A stretch of 64,000 bases of DNA from an uncultured Bdellovibrionales bacterium (GTDB taxonomy: Bacteria; Bdellovibrionota; Bdellovibrionia; Bdellovibrionales; Bdellovibrionaceae): positions 1-64,000 of the forward strand of contig CAIYID010000078.1 in the NCBI GenBank assembly GCA_903926205.1, written 5' to 3'. Positions 50,547-61,654 of this stretch are shown here, one piece after another. Below the pieces are notes generated by a model, which worked only from the letters and a program-made list of their open reading frames with translations, was not told the origin of the DNA and did no database searches. The translations under genes and the position numbers were made by a program. Within the stretch, counting starts at the first letter, position 1. Every line of letters starts with the position of its first letter.

Positions 50547-52226
50547 ATGATGATAAAACAGTGTTGGTTTTTTCTGGTATTTTTGATTTTGAGTTCCCCC
50601 TTGGCTCACTCGAAGGAAGATGTTTTGGCTTCGCTTAAACGTCTGCCAATTCAAGAAGGTGGTCGAATTAAACCTTTAGACACTTTTGCCAGAGAATCTT
50701 TGGCCCTGATTTACGGTAAGGAAACCTACGAGCATAAACCTGCCATTGAAGTGATGATGACCTGGGCCCTTGAACCGCAGATTTGGGAGACGAAAGAATT
50801 TGTCGAGATTCGCTATAATTTGGTGAAAAAGGCGCTTCATTTCGAGGAAACTCAGAATTATTTTACGCTCAAGAAAATCCTGGGAAATGACCGATTATCC
50901 TACGTGTTGCAAGAACTTCAAAGCAAAAGAGAATCCAAAGCCAAATTAGATCCTTATTTTCAAGCCCTGCAAAGACTCGAAGGGCAGATGGGAGTTTTTC
51001 AGTCCATTGCCTCGGGAGATTTGCTCCACTTAGTGCCGCCTGATAAATCTGAGACTTCACCGAGTGCTCCTTGGTGGGGGCCTAGTCGGTGGACTCCGGA
51101 GCAAAGGGAGGCGTTTGGTCAGGTGAATCGGAGCTTTGTGAAATTTTTGTTGGCATTAAGTCCTAATAAAAATATCAGCGAAGACGAGTTGCGCCAGTTG
51201 AAAGAAAATATGGATAAATCCGTGACGCAATTTTCTGCCTTGGCTCGTGCGAACAATCTTGAGAAATATCCGGATTATTCAAGGATTGATATGGAGCTCA
51301 CTTACACGGAATGGCATCCTTTTCAAAAGGCCTGGATTCTCTATTTGTGTTCCGTGTTGATGATTATTTGTCTCTGGATTTTTAAATGGAAAAAATTCTA
51401 TTTCTTGTCTTGGTTATTTGCTTCAGCAGGCCTGGTGGCCCATCTGGCCGGTTTTATTCTTCGAATTTATCTCACCGGGCGTCCGCCGGTTTCGAATATG
51501 TATGAAACCGTGATTTGGGTTTCTTTTGGAGCGATGGTTTTTGCGATGGCGATTGAGTCCATCTATCGTTGGCGATTTATTTTACTTGCGGGAGCTTTAG
51601 TCTCTGCATTTTGTTTGATCTTGTCTGATAATGCTCCGGTGATTTTAGATCCGACGCTGCAGCCTTTGGAAGCTGTGCTCAATTCGCAGTTCTGGCTCAC
51701 CACTCATGTTTTGACCATCACGATCAGTTATGCCGCTTTCTTTTTGGCCTTTGCATTGGGTGATTTTGGTCTCTATTTTTATTTTAAAGGCGAGAGTGAG
51801 CAAGATCCGAAACTTCGCGCTATTACATTATCTATATATAGAGCAATGCAAATTGGAGTGGCGCTTTTGGCTCCCGGAATTATTTTAGGTGGAGTGTGGG
51901 CAGATTATTCTTGGGGTCGCTTTTGGGGTTGGGATCCAAAAGAAACTTGGGCCTTGATTGCCCTTTTGGGATATGTGGCGGTGTTGCATGCTCGCATGGC
52001 AGGACTGCTGAAGGGTTTTGGTCTTGTCGCTAGTGCGGTAGTGACTTTCTCTTTGGTGATTATGGCGTGGTATGGGGTGAACTTTATTCTTGGAGCGGGG
52101 CTTCATTCCTATGGCTTTGGAGCCGGAGGAGTTGAGTACGTTGCTGGTTTTGTCGGTCTTCATCTGGTCGCTGTGATATTCATCGCAGTTTTGCATCAAT
52201 CAAGACAGAAAATGCGCAAACATTAA
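50547..52226 (+). CDS. ccsA: System II haem export/ligation protein CcsA
   Basis: 559 residues. A signal-anchor and a periplasmic helical extension of about 250 residues (RLPIQEGGRIKPLDTFARESL, as in CcsA of related groups) precede an eight-helix membrane domain with the haem-binding WWD block GRFWGWDPKETWALIA near residue 460 and conserved His at TTHVLTITISYA and GLHSYGFGAGG. With Ccs1 it attaches haem to CxxCH motifs. Directly upstream of the ACIII genes, which contain at least six haem c motifs. Confidence 0.92.
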   Translation: MMIKQCWFFLVFLILSSPLAHSKEDVLASLKRLPIQEGGRIKPLDTFARESLALIYGKETYEHKPAIEVMMTWALEPQIWETKEFVEIRYNLVKKALHFEETQNYFTLKKILGNDRLSYVLQELQSKRESKAKLDPYFQALQRLEGQMGVFQSIASGDLLHLVPPDKSETSPSAPWWGPSRWTPEQREAFGQVNRSFVKFLLALSPNKNISEDELRQLKENMDKSVTQFSALARANNLEKYPDYSRIDMELTYTEWHPFQKAWILYLCSVLMIICLWIFKWKKFYFLSWLFASAGLVAHLAGFILRIYLTGRPPVSNMYETVIWVSFGAMVFAMAIESIYRWRFILLAGALVSAFCLILSDNAPVILDPTLQPLEAVLNSQFWLTTHVLTITISYAAFFLAFALGDFGLYFYFKGESEQDPKLRAITLSIYRAMQIGVALLAPGIILGGVWADYSWGRFWGWDPKETWALIALLGYVAVLHARMAGLLKGFGLVASAVVTFSLVIMAWYGVNFILGAGLHSYGFGAGGVEYVAGFVGLHLVAVIFIAVLHQSRQKMRKH

Positions 52227-52340
52227 GCAAAAATAGATTAGAAATTGTTATTGTTTTCAACGTCTTTGAAAAAAGTTCGTTGATTTCAATTTCATTTCAG
52301 CCTTTAAATATTACCTGCTCGAAAAAAAGAAGGATAAGAC

Positions 52341-52925
52341 ATGCATCTTAGACAGAATTCAACGGGTCGGTGGAGAAGCTTGCAAGGTCGCTCAGACGTC
52401 GTATCACGCGTGCGTGCGTGGATGATGATTGTTGGAATTTGCACAACCACTTTATTTTTATCAGGTTGTAAATGGCAATTTGGATGGGGTTACAATCAGG
52501 GTTACGCCCCTGAACAACCACTTCCTTTCAATCATGAGTTGCATGTGGGACTTCATAAAATTCAATGTCTCTATTGTCATAATCAAGCCGAGCGTTCGCC
52601 GAATGCCTCAATTCCTGCTTTGTCCACTTGCATGAACTGTCATTTATTGGTGAAAGCCGAAAGTCCTTTCATTCAAAAATTGCGAGAAGCTTCTGATAAA
52701 GGTGAAAGTATTCCTTGGGTGAAAGTGCACATGCTTCCTGATCATGTAAAATTCAGCCACTCAGCCCATTTGGCAAAGGGAGTGAATTGTGAAGTCTGTC
52801 ACGGTCAGGTCGAAAAAATGATCGTACTTAAGCAAGATTCTGATTTATCCATGGGCTGGTGTATTAATTGTCATCGTGAACCTAAATACAATGCGCCTCT
52901 GAACTGTTCGACTTGTCACCACTAA
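52341..52925 (+). CDS. actA: Alternative complex III pentahaem cytochrome ActA
   Basis: 194 residues with five CxxCH motifs: CLYCH, CMNCH, CEVCH, CINCH and CSTCH, the last at the C-terminus. An N-terminal membrane stretch ends in the lipobox LSGC near residue 43, so it may be lipid-anchored. FNHELHVGLHKIQC and FSHSAHLAKGVNC provide distal histidines. A ribosome binding site (AGAAGGA) precedes the ATG. ActA accepts electrons from the quinol site and passes them to ActE or an oxidase. Confidence 0.9.
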   Translation: MHLRQNSTGRWRSLQGRSDVVSRVRAWMMIVGICTTTLFLSGCKWQFGWGYNQGYAPEQPLPFNHELHVGLHKIQCLYCHNQAERSPNASIPALSTCMNCHLLVKAESPFIQKLREASDKGESIPWVKVHMLPDHVKFSHSAHLAKGVNCEVCHGQVEKMIVLKQDSDLSMGWCINCHREPKYNAPLNCSTCHH

Positions 52926-52947
52926 AATTATAAGTGTGGAAGGTTTT

Positions 52948-55900
52948 ATGTCTGAAATAAACAAGGATATTGTTCAAAAGCAAACACAACCAGAGGCTCT
53001 GCAACCAGAGGCTCTGCAACCAGAGGCTCTGCAACCAGAGGCTCTGCAACCTGCTCAATTTGGTTATTGGAAGTCTTTAGCTCAGTGGAATCAGGATTCT
53101 GAATTTCAAAAGGCCGCAGCTCAAGAATTTCAAAGTTCACCTTTGCGTGAAGAAGAATTGACCGAGGAAGACCGCGATGGAGGTTGGGCTCGGCGCGAAT
53201 TTCTGAAATTGATGGGCGCTTCCTTAGCAATGGCAAGCACGGCCTGCATTCGTCGACCGGTTCAAAAAATTGTTCCCTATAATAAAGCTGTGGAAGAAAT
53301 CACTTTTGGTCTTCCAAATTATTACACCTCTTCTTATTTTGACGGTGCTGAATCCTTGGGATTATTAGTTAAAACGCGCGAAGGTCGTCCGATTAAAATC
53401 GATGGAAATCCAAAGCATCCTTTGAATGGCGGAGCTTCCTCGACTCGCGCCCAGGGTTCTATTTTATCTCTTTATGATCCAGAACGATTGCACGGACCGC
53501 GCAAAATTTCTTCAGGCACCGCCGTAGAAACAACTTGGGCCGAGGCGGATGCAAGCATAGTGGCGCAACTTCAAAAAGGTGGAGTGGTCGTTTTGACCGG
53601 AGCTTTGAATTCGCCGGCAACGACGGCGTTGGTGAAGGAATTTACCCAAGGCTTTAAAGCAAAACATGTTCAATATGAGGCTTTGTCTTCAGAAGAAATT
53701 CGAGAAGGCCAAAAAGCGAGTTACGGTGATGAGGCTGTGCCATTCTATCACTTTGAAAAAGCTAAAATTATCGTGTCTGTGGATGCTGACTTCTTAGGAA
53801 CTTGGCTTGCGCCAACAGCTTTCACTCGGCAGTTTGCGGCAGGTAGAAAAGATCCTGCGACCATGAATAAATTGGTTTCCTTTGACTCAAATTACTCTTT
53901 AACAGGAGCCAACGCCGACATTCGCGTAAAAATTAAACCATCGCAACAAGTGGATGTTGTGATGGGACTGGCGCATGAAATCGTGGTTAAAAAAGGAGCC
54001 AGCAAATTTGCGGCTCAAAGTAGCGTGAAGTCAGCTCTCGCTGCCTTTGCTGAAACTCCTACAAAGCTTGGAATTTCCCACGAATTATTCTCTCGCTTGG
54101 CAGAGGATCTTTGGAAGCACAAAGGTCAGAGTTTGATTGTGGCGGGTGGTTTGGTGACCCAAACTGAGGCCGCAAAAGATTTGCAAGTGGCCGTGAATTT
54201 CTTGAACTCCGTTCTAGAAAATGACGGAGCCACTGTCGACGGTCGTTCGGGATTCAGTGGTTTGAAGGCTTCGACAAAAGCGATTTTTGAGCTAATTGAA
54301 GAAATGAAAAAAGGCTCTGTCAAAACGCTGGTCATTCATGGAGTGAACCCAAATTATACTTTACCAAGCGCTGCGGGCTTTCGCGAAGCGGTAAAAAATG
54401 TCGGTATGATTATTTCTTCTAGCGATCGAGTCGATGAGACCGGTACTGTTTCTTCTTATGTATTGCCAGACAATCATCCGATGGAATCTTGGGGCGATGC
54501 GGAGATTATTGATGGTGTTTACACGATTCAGCAGCCGACCATTCGACCTATGTACGACACTCGAAGTTTTCAATTGTCTTTAATGACTTGGGCCAAAATT
54601 GCAAAAGTAGGAGGAAAGAGAATTTCTTCCTCTGATTCTTACTACGATTATGTGCAAGCCATTTGGAAAGACGAAATTTATTCTCAAGTTGCCAAAGCGG
54701 CGGCTAAAGGCACGAATAAAGCTGCCGGCTTTGAGTCTTTCTGGGATCAAGCTCTGCAAACGGGTGTGGTGGATTTAGGAAAACAAACAAAGTCGAGCCC
54801 GGCTAGAACTTTTAAACTGGATGCTTTAAATTCAGTGAAAGCCAAATCAGCGAGCGGTCTAGAACTTGTTTTGTATCCGACCGTTAATTTAGGAGATGGC
54901 AGATTTGCTAATATTTCTTGGCTGCAAGAACTTCCTGATCCAGTTTCAAAAATTTGCTGGGATAATTTCGCGGCGGTTTCTTTAGCGACGGCGGAAAAGC
55001 TTCAACTCAAAGAGAAAACTTTGGTGGAGCTTGTGATCGGTGGACGTTCCGTAAAAATTCCACTTTATATTCAACCCGGCCTTCACAATGACGTGGTGAC
55101 CGTGGCGATTGGTTACGGTCGCACCGCGGCTGGAAAAATTGCAAACAATGTTGGCGTGAATGCTTTTGATTTTGCAAAAATTGAAAAAGGGGCCTTGATT
55201 GCGTCTGGCTTGATTGTGGAGTTAAAGCCAACTCAAGAAGCTTATAAATTAGCTTGTGTGGCGGGCAATGCCACCATGGAAGGTCGGAAGATTGTCGCAG
55301 AAGCGACTTTGACGGAGTACCTCAAAGAAAAAGGGGCCAACAACCATCGCCATAAAACCTTCTCTATTTGGAGTGGGCATCAATACAATGGCAATAAGTG
55401 GGGCATGGCCGTTGATCTCAACAGTTGTACTGGTTGCTCCGCCTGCATGATTGCATGCCAAGCCGAAAATAATATTCCTGTCGTTGGTAAAAAATATGTT
55501 CTTCAAGGTCGTGAGATGCACTGGATGCGAGTGGATCGATATTATGTTGGAAATCCTGAAAATGCCGAAGCGGTTTTCCAGCCAGTGATGTGTCAGCAAT
55601 GTGACAATGCTCCTTGTGAAACGGTTTGTCCTGTCTTGGCGACCGTGCATTCGAGCGAAGGTCTGAATGATATGACCTACAATCGTTGTGTGGGAACAAG
55701 GTATTGCTCAAATAACTGTCCTTATAAAGTACGACGCTTTAATTGGTTTAATTTCACCGGACCGGTGGAAAAACCTTTGAATTTACAATACAACCCAGAT
55801 GTGACGGTCCGACCTCGAGGGGTCATGGAAAAATGCACTTTCTGTGTTCATCGTATTAAGGCAGCTCGTAATCAATCGCGCTTGGAAAATCGCGAATTGA

Positions 55901-56148
55901 AAGAGGGCGATATTCAAACAGCTTGTGAGCAAGTCTGCCCGGCGAAAGCCATCATTTTTGGTGATTTGAATGATCCAGAAAGTCGCGTGGCCAAAATTTT
56001 CAAAGAGGAGCCTCGAGCTTATGGCTTGTTGGAAGAGTTCAACGCCGCTCCCGCTGTTCGATATCTGACAAAAATTAGAAATAATGATCAAGAGAAACGA
56101 TTCCCAGGAACTGAAGGGGCTTCTCACAACAAGGGTGGTCATGCATGA
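52948..56148 (+). CDS. actB: Alternative complex III subunit ActB (molybdopterin-fold plus Fe-S domain)
   Basis: 1066 residues, fusing an ActB1 domain of molybdopterin-oxidoreductase fold with an ActB2 ferredoxin-like domain. The N-terminus has four exact EALQP repeats, then a Tat-like [23 protein letters not shown] near residue 80. The Fe-S half holds [61 protein letters not shown] and [11 protein letters not shown], ligands for several clusters (up to four expected in ACIII). In known ACIII the first domain lacks a molybdenum cofactor. Start chosen at ATG 52948, after GGAAGG. Confidence 0.95.
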   Translation: MSEINKDIVQKQTQPEALQPEALQPEALQPEALQPAQFGYWKSLAQWNQDSEFQKAAAQEFQSSPLREEELTEEDRDGGWARREFLKLMGASLAMASTACIRRPVQKIVPYNKAVEEITFGLPNYYTSSYFDGAESLGLLVKTREGRPIKIDGNPKHPLNGGASSTRAQGSILSLYDPERLHGPRKISSGTAVETTWAEADASIVAQLQKGGVVVLTGALNSPATTALVKEFTQGFKAKHVQYEALSSEEIREGQKASYGDEAVPFYHFEKAKIIVSVDADFLGTWLAPTAFTRQFAAGRKDPATMNKLVSFDSNYSLTGANADIRVKIKPSQQVDVVMGLAHEIVVKKGASKFAAQSSVKSALAAFAETPTKLGISHELFSRLAEDLWKHKGQSLIVAGGLVTQTEAAKDLQVAVNFLNSVLENDGATVDGRSGFSGLKASTKAIFELIEEMKKGSVKTLVIHGVNPNYTLPSAAGFREAVKNVGMIISSSDRVDETGTVSSYVLPDNHPMESWGDAEIIDGVYTIQQPTIRPMYDTRSFQLSLMTWAKIAKVGGKRISSSDSYYDYVQAIWKDEIYSQVAKAAAKGTNKAAGFESFWDQALQTGVVDLGKQTKSSPARTFKLDALNSVKAKSASGLELVLYPTVNLGDGRFANISWLQELPDPVSKICWDNFAAVSLATAEKLQLKEKTLVELVIGGRSVKIPLYIQPGLHNDVVTVAIGYGRTAAGKIANNVGVNAFDFAKIEKGALIASGLIVELKPTQEAYKLACVAGNATMEGRKIVAEATLTEYLKEKGANNHRHKTFSIWSGHQYNGNKWGMAVDLNSCTGCSACMIACQAENNIPVVGKKYVLQGREMHWMRVDRYYVGNPENAEAVFQPVMCQQCDNAPCETVCPVLATVHSSEGLNDMTYNRCVGTRYCSNNCPYKVRRFNWFNFTGPVEKPLNLQYNPDVTVRPRGVMEKCTFCVHRIKAARNQSRLENRELKEGDIQTACEQVCPAKAIIFGDLNDPESRVAKIFKEEPRAYGLLEEFNAAPAVRYLTKIRNNDQEKRFPGTEGASHNKGGHA
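52991..53050 (+). repeat. Perfect 15-base tandem repeat, four copies
   Basis: CAGAGGCTCTGCAAC occurs four times without error at 52991-53005, 53006-53020, 53021-53035 and 53036-53050, inside actB. Each unit contains the palindrome CAGAG-G-CTCTG. The unit is a multiple of three, so copy-number change would lengthen or shorten the EALQP repeats without a frameshift. Confidence 0.95.
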
Positions 56149-57533
56149 TGAAGAGAAAAGCTCTCGTTATAGGTCATAAAACGCTTCAAGAGGTGACTGA
56201 GGACATCGTTGCACCAGTGGAAACAATGCCTGGCAAAGGATGGATCAGTTTATTTTTGAGCGCGAAATTATTATTTTTGTTTTACATCATTACCATTGCC
56301 ATCGTCGTGTCGACGGGGATGGGACTTCTGGGTGTGAATCATCCGGTGGGCTGGGGAACAATGATTGTGACCTTCGTCTTCTGGATCGGTATCGGTCACG
56401 CCGGAACCTTGATCTCTGCCATTCTTTTCTTGTTCCGTCAGAAATGGAGAACTTCTGTCGCAAGAACGGCGGAAGCTATGACCGTTTTTGCTGTTATGAC
56501 TGCGGGAATTTTCCCTCTGATTCACACTGGCCGACCTTGGTTGGATTACTGGTTATTTCCTTATCCTAATCAGCGGGGACCATTGTGGACGAACTTTCGA
56601 TCGCCTCTTTTGTGGGACGTCTTTGCCGTGTCAACGTATGCCACTGTTTCGATGGTCTTTTGGTACATCGGTTTAGTGCCAGATTTTGCCACCATTCGCG
56701 ATCGCGCTCGACATAAAATTCGTCGTAAAGTTTATGGAGCCTTATCGCTCGGTTGGCGAGGACGAGCTCGTGACTGGAGTCATTACGAAATGTTGTATCT
56801 GTTGCTCGCGGGACTTTCAACTCCGCTGGTGCTTTCGGTTCACACTATCGTCAGTTTTGACTTCGCAGTTTCGAATGTTCCTGGCTGGCACACCACGATT
56901 TTCCCTCCCTATTTCGTTGCGGGAGCGATATTCTCTGGTTTTGGAATGGTCGTCACTTTGATGACCTTGGTGCGAATTGGATTTCCTAAGTTCAAAGACT
57001 ATATCACTATCGATCATATGGAAGTGATGAATAAGATCATCATGGCCACCGGGATGATGGTGGGTTACGCCTATGCCTGTGAGTTTTTCATCGCTTGGTA
57101 CTCTGGCAATATGTATGAAAAATTCACCTTCATTAACCGTGCTTTTGGTCCTTACTCTTGGGCTTACTGGATCATGGTTTCTTGCAATGTTCTGATTCCT
57201 CAGATTTTCTGGTTCAAGAAATTACGCCGAAGTATTCCGATCATGTTTGCCGTTTCAATTTTTGTGAATATCGGAATGTGGTTCGAACGCTTTGTGATCA
57301 CAGTTACTTCTTTGCATCGCGATTTCTTGCCTGCTAACTGGGGAAATTATGCTTGGAGTAATTACGATGCGGCCATTTTATTCGGCAGCTTCGGAATGTT
57401 TCTTACCTTATTCTTGTTGTACTTGCGTTTGTTTCCCGCCATCTCTATTGCGGAGATCAAACCAGTGATACACGTTGGTCAAGAGGATTGTAGAAAACCT
57501 GATCAAAAAGTGGATCATAAAGGGGGTCATTAA
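56145..57533 (+). CDS. actC: Alternative complex III membrane subunit ActC (NrfD-like)
   Basis: 462 residues, about ten membrane helices in the NrfD/PsrC manner. [41 protein letters not shown] holds the quinol-site region, and [67 protein letters not shown] is a strongly conserved ActC block. [18 protein letters not shown] follows. It is the quinol-oxidising membrane subunit; the start overlaps actB's stop (ATGA). Confidence 0.95.
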   Translation: MMKRKALVIGHKTLQEVTEDIVAPVETMPGKGWISLFLSAKLLFLFYIITIAIVVSTGMGLLGVNHPVGWGTMIVTFVFWIGIGHAGTLISAILFLFRQKWRTSVARTAEAMTVFAVMTAGIFPLIHTGRPWLDYWLFPYPNQRGPLWTNFRSPLLWDVFAVSTYATVSMVFWYIGLVPDFATIRDRARHKIRRKVYGALSLGWRGRARDWSHYEMLYLLLAGLSTPLVLSVHTIVSFDFAVSNVPGWHTTIFPPYFVAGAIFSGFGMVVTLMTLVRIGFPKFKDYITIDHMEVMNKIIMATGMMVGYAYACEFFIAWYSGNMYEKFTFINRAFGPYSWAYWIMVSCNVLIPQIFWFKKLRRSIPIMFAVSIFVNIGMWFERFVITVTSLHRDFLPANWGNYAWSNYDAAILFGSFGMFLTLFLLYLRLFPAISIAEIKPVIHVGQEDCRKPDQKVDHKGGH

Positions 57534-58054
57534 TGGGAGGCTCAAAAACTGGAATGGCGGCAATTTTTCTTACCGAAGCTCAAGTTTTAGTCGCAGCAAA
57601 GAAAACTCATGATATGGGTTTTGTAAAATATGATGCGATCACTCCTTACCCTGTTCATGGAATGGAAGAAGCTTGCGCTCTTAAGCGCTCGTGGATTCCC
57701 TATGTCACATTTGGAGCGGGTTTTTGTGGGTTGAGTCTTGCACTTTGGTTCACCTGGTGGACTTCTGCTGTGAACTGGGCCATCAATGTGGGTGGTAAAC
57801 CTTTTTTCTCTCTGCCAGCTTTTGTACCGATCATGTTTGAGTTAACAGTTTTATTTGCGGCCTTAAGTTCTGTGGTGGCCTTATTTTATGCGGCGGGATT
57901 GCCAAGAATAAATCCGCCGATTTTGGATAAAGACCTGACTTGTCACAAATTTGCTATTTTTATTCCTTCTGATGATGTCGGTTATGATGAGAAGAAAATC
58001 GAAGCGATGTTTCGAGCTCTTGGCGCATCCGAAGTTAAGAAAGCAGAGTTTTAA
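57533..58054 (+). CDS. actD: Alternative complex III subunit ActD
   Basis: 173 residues. DUF3341-type: a cytoplasmic-side N-terminal domain (VAAKKTHDMGFVKYDAITPYPVHGMEEAC), two membrane helices near 60-80 and 100-125, and PFFSLPAFVPIMFELTVLFAALSSVVALFYAAGLPR, the family hallmark. The start overlaps actC (TAATG). It is thought to support assembly or conformational coupling in ACIII. Confidence 0.92.
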   Translation: MGGSKTGMAAIFLTEAQVLVAAKKTHDMGFVKYDAITPYPVHGMEEACALKRSWIPYVTFGAGFCGLSLALWFTWWTSAVNWAINVGGKPFFSLPAFVPIMFELTVLFAALSSVVALFYAAGLPRINPPILDKDLTCHKFAIFIPSDDVGYDEKKIEAMFRALGASEVKKAEF

Positions 58055-58055
58055 G

Positions 58056-58607
58056 ATGAAAAAGCTAATCATTTTTTCCGCCTGTGCATTGGGAATTTCG
58101 GCTCTGTCAGGTTGCGGACCGCGTGGTAATCAGCCAAATGTAGAGATTTTGCAAGACATGATGGTTCAGCCCGCGATCAAAGCTCAAAGATATGATGATT
58201 TTTTCAAAGATGGAGTTTCAGCGCTAGTTCCACCAGAGCACACCGTTCCTGTTGGATTTACTCCTTACAAATACGGATTTAATGCAGACTTAGCCGACAA
58301 AGAATTGAAAAATCCTTATGCGGGTCTTATGACCCCAGAAGTATTAAATATAGGACAAAAATTCTTTGAATCGAACTGCATGGCCTGTCATGGAGTGGGC
58401 GGTCAAGGGGATGGTCCCATCGCAGCCAAATTTCCTTTGAAAATTCCAGCTTTGGTTTCAGATAAAATTAAGGGTTGGTCCGATGGTCGAATTTTTCATA
58501 CGATCACGATGGGTCAAGGGGTGATGGGCCCTTATGCCTCCCATGTTCCTCAAAAGTATCGTTGGCAAGTGGTCAATTACGTTCGCACTCTTCAGAAGAA
58601 GCAATAG
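58056..58607 (+). CDS. actE: Alternative complex III monohaem cytochrome c ActE
   Basis: 183 residues. Lipobox LSGC near residue 19 makes it a lipoprotein. One haem motif, CMACH, lies near residue 108, followed by GQGDGPIAAKFP and a probable axial Met in MGPYASHVPQ. The conserved pre-haem segment EHTVPVGFTPYKYGFNADLADKELKNPY is typical of ActE. The ATG at 58056 is one base beyond the actD stop; longer starts lie inside actD. Confidence 0.92.
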   Translation: MKKLIIFSACALGISALSGCGPRGNQPNVEILQDMMVQPAIKAQRYDDFFKDGVSALVPPEHTVPVGFTPYKYGFNADLADKELKNPYAGLMTPEVLNIGQKFFESNCMACHGVGGQGDGPIAAKFPLKIPALVSDKIKGWSDGRIFHTITMGQGVMGPYASHVPQKYRWQVVNYVRTLQKKQ

Positions 58608-58614
58608 GTGAAAT

Positions 58615-59820
58615 ATGACAGTCACACATCATGATCAAAAATTACACGTGGGAAAATTCAAGCCTTCAAAAGGTTTGAAAACGGCTGCTTATGTAGGAAC
58701 TGGCATTGGCATCATCGGTTTTGCGATCGGCTTACTTAAGAATCCAGAGCATATGTGGCCAGCTTATTTGACCGCTTTGTTTTTTATCAGCCTGCTCGGT
58801 TTGGGTGGGCTTTTTTGGATTGCGGTTAATATTATTAGTAATGCCGGTTGGAGTGTGAGCATTCGTCGTTTGGCCGAAGGCATGACTTCCTTTATTCCGG
58901 TCATGGTGATTGGTTCTTTGGTGTTGGCGCTACTGGGTTTGAAAACTCTTTATCCTTGGGCGCGGCCAGAAGAAGTGGCGGGGGATCCTGTGATTGCAAG
59001 TAAAGCAGGATACTTGAATCAAACTTTTCTTATTGTTCGCCTATTGGTTTTTGGAATAGGAATGTACCTCTTCCGTCGAACCATTGTTGGCAATTCTTTA
59101 AAGCAAGATGCCACTGGTGAAGAATCCTACACACACAAGAACGTAGCCGCAGGAGTTGCTTTTCTCATTTTCTTTGCCTTATCTTTTACGATGTTCAGTA
59201 TGGATCTTTTAATGAGCCTATTGCCTACGTGGTATAGTACCATTTTTGGAATATACTGTTTTTCAGGAATGTTTCAGTCCTCGCTCGCCTTGTTAATTTT
59301 GATTCTTTTTTATATGAAAAAGAAGGGTTTCATTCAAGGTTACTACTCAGCAGAGCACATTCATGATGTGGCCAAATTTCTTAAAGGCTTCACTGTGTTT
59401 TGGGCTTATATTGCCTTTTCGCAATTCATGCTGATTTGGTACGCAAATATTCCGGAGGAAACTGAGTACTTCTTGATGCGCGCGCAAAATGGTTGGATGG
59501 GTGTTTCGATGCTCCTCTTAGTAGGAAAATTCATTATTCCGTTCTTGGCTTTGTTGCCTCGAGGGAATAAACGTAGTCCTGTGGTTTTGGTATCGATTTC
59601 CATTTGGATTTTGATCATGCAGTATGTTGATGTGTATTGGATGGTCGCACCAAACTTCAATGAAAACCAAATGAGCTGGAACGGATACGACTTCAGTTTG
59701 TTGGTCGGATTTGCAGGGATTTTTCTTTTGGTGTTATCAAACTTTTTTTCGAAAAACAGTTTAGTGGCTCAAAAAGACCCTCGAATGCACGAGGCTTTAT
59801 CGCATCATGTGAGTTATTAA
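58615..59820 (+). CDS. actF: Alternative complex III membrane subunit ActF
   Basis: 401 residues, about ten membrane helices. WSVSIRRLAEGMTSFIPVMVIG, FTMFSMDLLMSLLPTWYSTIFGIYCFSGMFQSSLAL and FWAYIAFSQFMLIWYANIPEETEYFLMR are the family blocks; it is related to the ActC-type fold but lacks the quinol site. It is the last act gene. No cox or other oxidase gene follows, so the electron acceptor of this ACIII is encoded elsewhere. Confidence 0.93.
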   Translation: MTVTHHDQKLHVGKFKPSKGLKTAAYVGTGIGIIGFAIGLLKNPEHMWPAYLTALFFISLLGLGGLFWIAVNIISNAGWSVSIRRLAEGMTSFIPVMVIGSLVLALLGLKTLYPWARPEEVAGDPVIASKAGYLNQTFLIVRLLVFGIGMYLFRRTIVGNSLKQDATGEESYTHKNVAAGVAFLIFFALSFTMFSMDLLMSLLPTWYSTIFGIYCFSGMFQSSLALLILILFYMKKKGFIQGYYSAEHIHDVAKFLKGFTVFWAYIAFSQFMLIWYANIPEETEYFLMRAQNGWMGVSMLLLVGKFIIPFLALLPRGNKRSPVVLVSISIWILIMQYVDVYWMVAPNFNENQMSWNGYDFSLLVGFAGIFLLVLSNFFSKNSLVAQKDPRMHEALSHHVSY

Positions 59821-59871
59821 GCTGTTAAAAGATGTGATGAATTGGGATATGAAGCCTTAGAAAAGGCGCTG

Positions 59872-59898
59872 TAAAAGAGATATAAAAAGAGATATAAA
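59872..59898 (+). repeat. Short tandem repeat before icd
   Basis: AAAAGAGATATA is repeated directly twice, followed by a partial third (AAATTTGGTTATAAATA), in the AT-rich leader between actF and icd. It may be part of the icd promoter. Confidence 0.5.
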
Positions 59899-59921
59899 TT
59901 TGGTTATAAATAGGAGTCGCA

Positions 59922-61154
59922 ATGAAAAAAATTAAAGTGCAAAATCCAGTGGTTGATTTAGATGGCGATGAGATGACCAGAATTATTTGGTCCTTTATCA
60001 AAGAAAAACTCATCCTTCCCTATCTTGATATTGATATTAAATATTATGACCTCGGAATGGAAAATCGGGATAAAACCGAAGATAAAGTGACTGTTGACGC
60101 TGCCGAAGCGATCAAAAAATACAATGTGGGAATCAAATGCGCGACGATCACTCCAGATGAAGCGCGGGTGAAAGAATTCAACTTGAAAAAAATGTGGAAG
60201 TCTCCGAATGGAACTATCCGAAATATTTTGGATGGCACCGTGTTTCGAGAGCCAATCATTTGCAAAAATGTTCCGCGTTTAGTGCCGAACTGGACTCATC
60301 CTATCGTGATTGGTCGACATGCTTTTGGCGATCAATACCGCGCCACCGATGTGAAGCTGAAAGGAAAAGGCAAGCTCACGATGACTTTTACTCCGAGTGA
60401 CAGCACCGTGAAGGCTCAAACTTGGGATGTGTATGATTTTGAAGATGATGGCATTGCTATGGGAATGTACAACACCAAAAAATCCATCGAAGGTTTTGCA
60501 AGATCTTGCTTTAACTATGCTTTAATGAAGGGCTGGCCTCTTTATTTCAGTTCCAAAAATACGATTTTGAAACAGTACGATGGATTTTTCAAAGATATTT
60601 TCCAAGAGCTTTATGAGACCGAGTTTAAAGCAAAGTTCGAAGAAAAAAAGATCACTTATGAACATCGTTTGATTGATGACATGGTGGCCAGCTGCTTGAA
60701 AATGCATGGTGAGTTTGTTTGGGCTTGTAAGAATTACGATGGCGACGTTCAGTCCGACACGGTGGCGCAGGGCTTTGGCTCTTTAGGCTTGATGACTTCA
60801 GTACTTATTACTCCAGATGGAAAAACCATTGAAGCGGAAGCGGCTCATGGAACTGTGACACGTCACTACCGTCAGCATCAGCAAGGAAAACCCACTTCGA
60901 CAAATCCGATCGCAAGTATTTTTGCTTGGACTCGTGGATTGGCTCATCGTGGTCTGCTGGATAAAAACCAAGAGCTCGTGCATTTTGCAAACACTTTGGA
61001 AAAAGTCTGCATTGAAACTGTTGAAAGTGGAAAAATGACCAAAGATCTTGCGGTTTGTGTAAAAGGTAATAATTTGAAAGACAGTGATTATCTGAACACG
61101 GAAACTTTCCTTCAAGCGATCGCAAATAATCTAGAAAAGGCCCTTCAGAAATAA
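59922..61154 (+). CDS. icd: NADP-dependent isocitrate dehydrogenase
   Basis: TCA-cycle enzyme turning isocitrate into 2-oxoglutarate with NADPH. 410 residues, homodimeric type resembling eukaryotic cytosolic/mitochondrial forms: [117 protein letters not shown] and [35 protein letters not shown]. The metal-binding Asp residues and the NADP-binding HGTVTRHYR are present. AGGAG precedes the ATG. Confidence 0.96.
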   Translation: MKKIKVQNPVVDLDGDEMTRIIWSFIKEKLILPYLDIDIKYYDLGMENRDKTEDKVTVDAAEAIKKYNVGIKCATITPDEARVKEFNLKKMWKSPNGTIRNILDGTVFREPIICKNVPRLVPNWTHPIVIGRHAFGDQYRATDVKLKGKGKLTMTFTPSDSTVKAQTWDVYDFEDDGIAMGMYNTKKSIEGFARSCFNYALMKGWPLYFSSKNTILKQYDGFFKDIFQELYETEFKAKFEEKKITYEHRLIDDMVASCLKMHGEFVWACKNYDGDVQSDTVAQGFGSLGLMTSVLITPDGKTIEAEAAHGTVTRHYRQHQQGKPTSTNPIASIFAWTRGLAHRGLLDKNQELVHFANTLEKVCIETVESGKMTKDLAVCVKGNNLKDSDYLNTETFLQAIANNLEKALQK

Positions 61155-61166
61155 GGGGCTTTTTTC
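61137..61166 (+). terminator. Terminator overlapping the end of icd
   Basis: GGCCCTT (61138-61144) pairs imperfectly with AAGGGGC across the stop codon, followed by TTTTTTCCCC. It probably ends the icd transcript. Confidence 0.65.
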
Positions 61167-61654
61167 CCCTAATAGCTATTTAACGAGTTTTTTTTGGACG
61201 CTCGATCACTGATGTCCATGATCATTTGAGGATCATTTATAACTACTTGAAAAAAAGCGGAAACTTTCATTATTTTTCTTTGCCAAGTTTTCCAATGGGG
61301 TACCGGTCACATTTTTCAGAAGTGTGATTGAGTCGGGGTTTCTTCTCTTTCTTCATTTTGTGTTTTCGCGCAACGATGGCGCGAAAAACAGCACTTTTAT
61401 GGACGAATAGACTTACATTTCATCTCGATCAGCTGAACTGAAGAATGTTATTTCGGTGACTCGTACATTAAAAAATCAATCACTTATACCTTTCAGACAG
61501 AGAGCCTGTTTAAGATGCGAAAGTCATGCACGTTTTTTGCATAAGATGCGTCCAGAAAAAAGAATCGAGCCCAGAGGCCGTTTAATTCGAAGATTTCAAG
61601 AATTTGGACGCCCAAAAAAGGCTCTTGAACAAAAACTAGACAAGGAGATGTTCC
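61167..61654. other. Gap of about 490 bases without a convincing gene
   Basis: Contains the repeat copy at 61299-61323 and a basic, Arg/Lys-rich open frame from 61456 (86 codons) that overlaps the next gene's start in another phase and has no good ribosome binding site. I do not accept it as a gene. The segment GATCATTTGAGGATCAT near 61225 is partly palindromic. Confidence 0.45.
61299..61323. repeat. Short dispersed repeat, copy 2
   Basis: GGTACCGGTCACA followed by TTTTTCAGAAGT matches 31924-31948 at 21 of 25 positions. No open reading frame or inverted repeat flanks it clearly. Confidence 0.4.
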
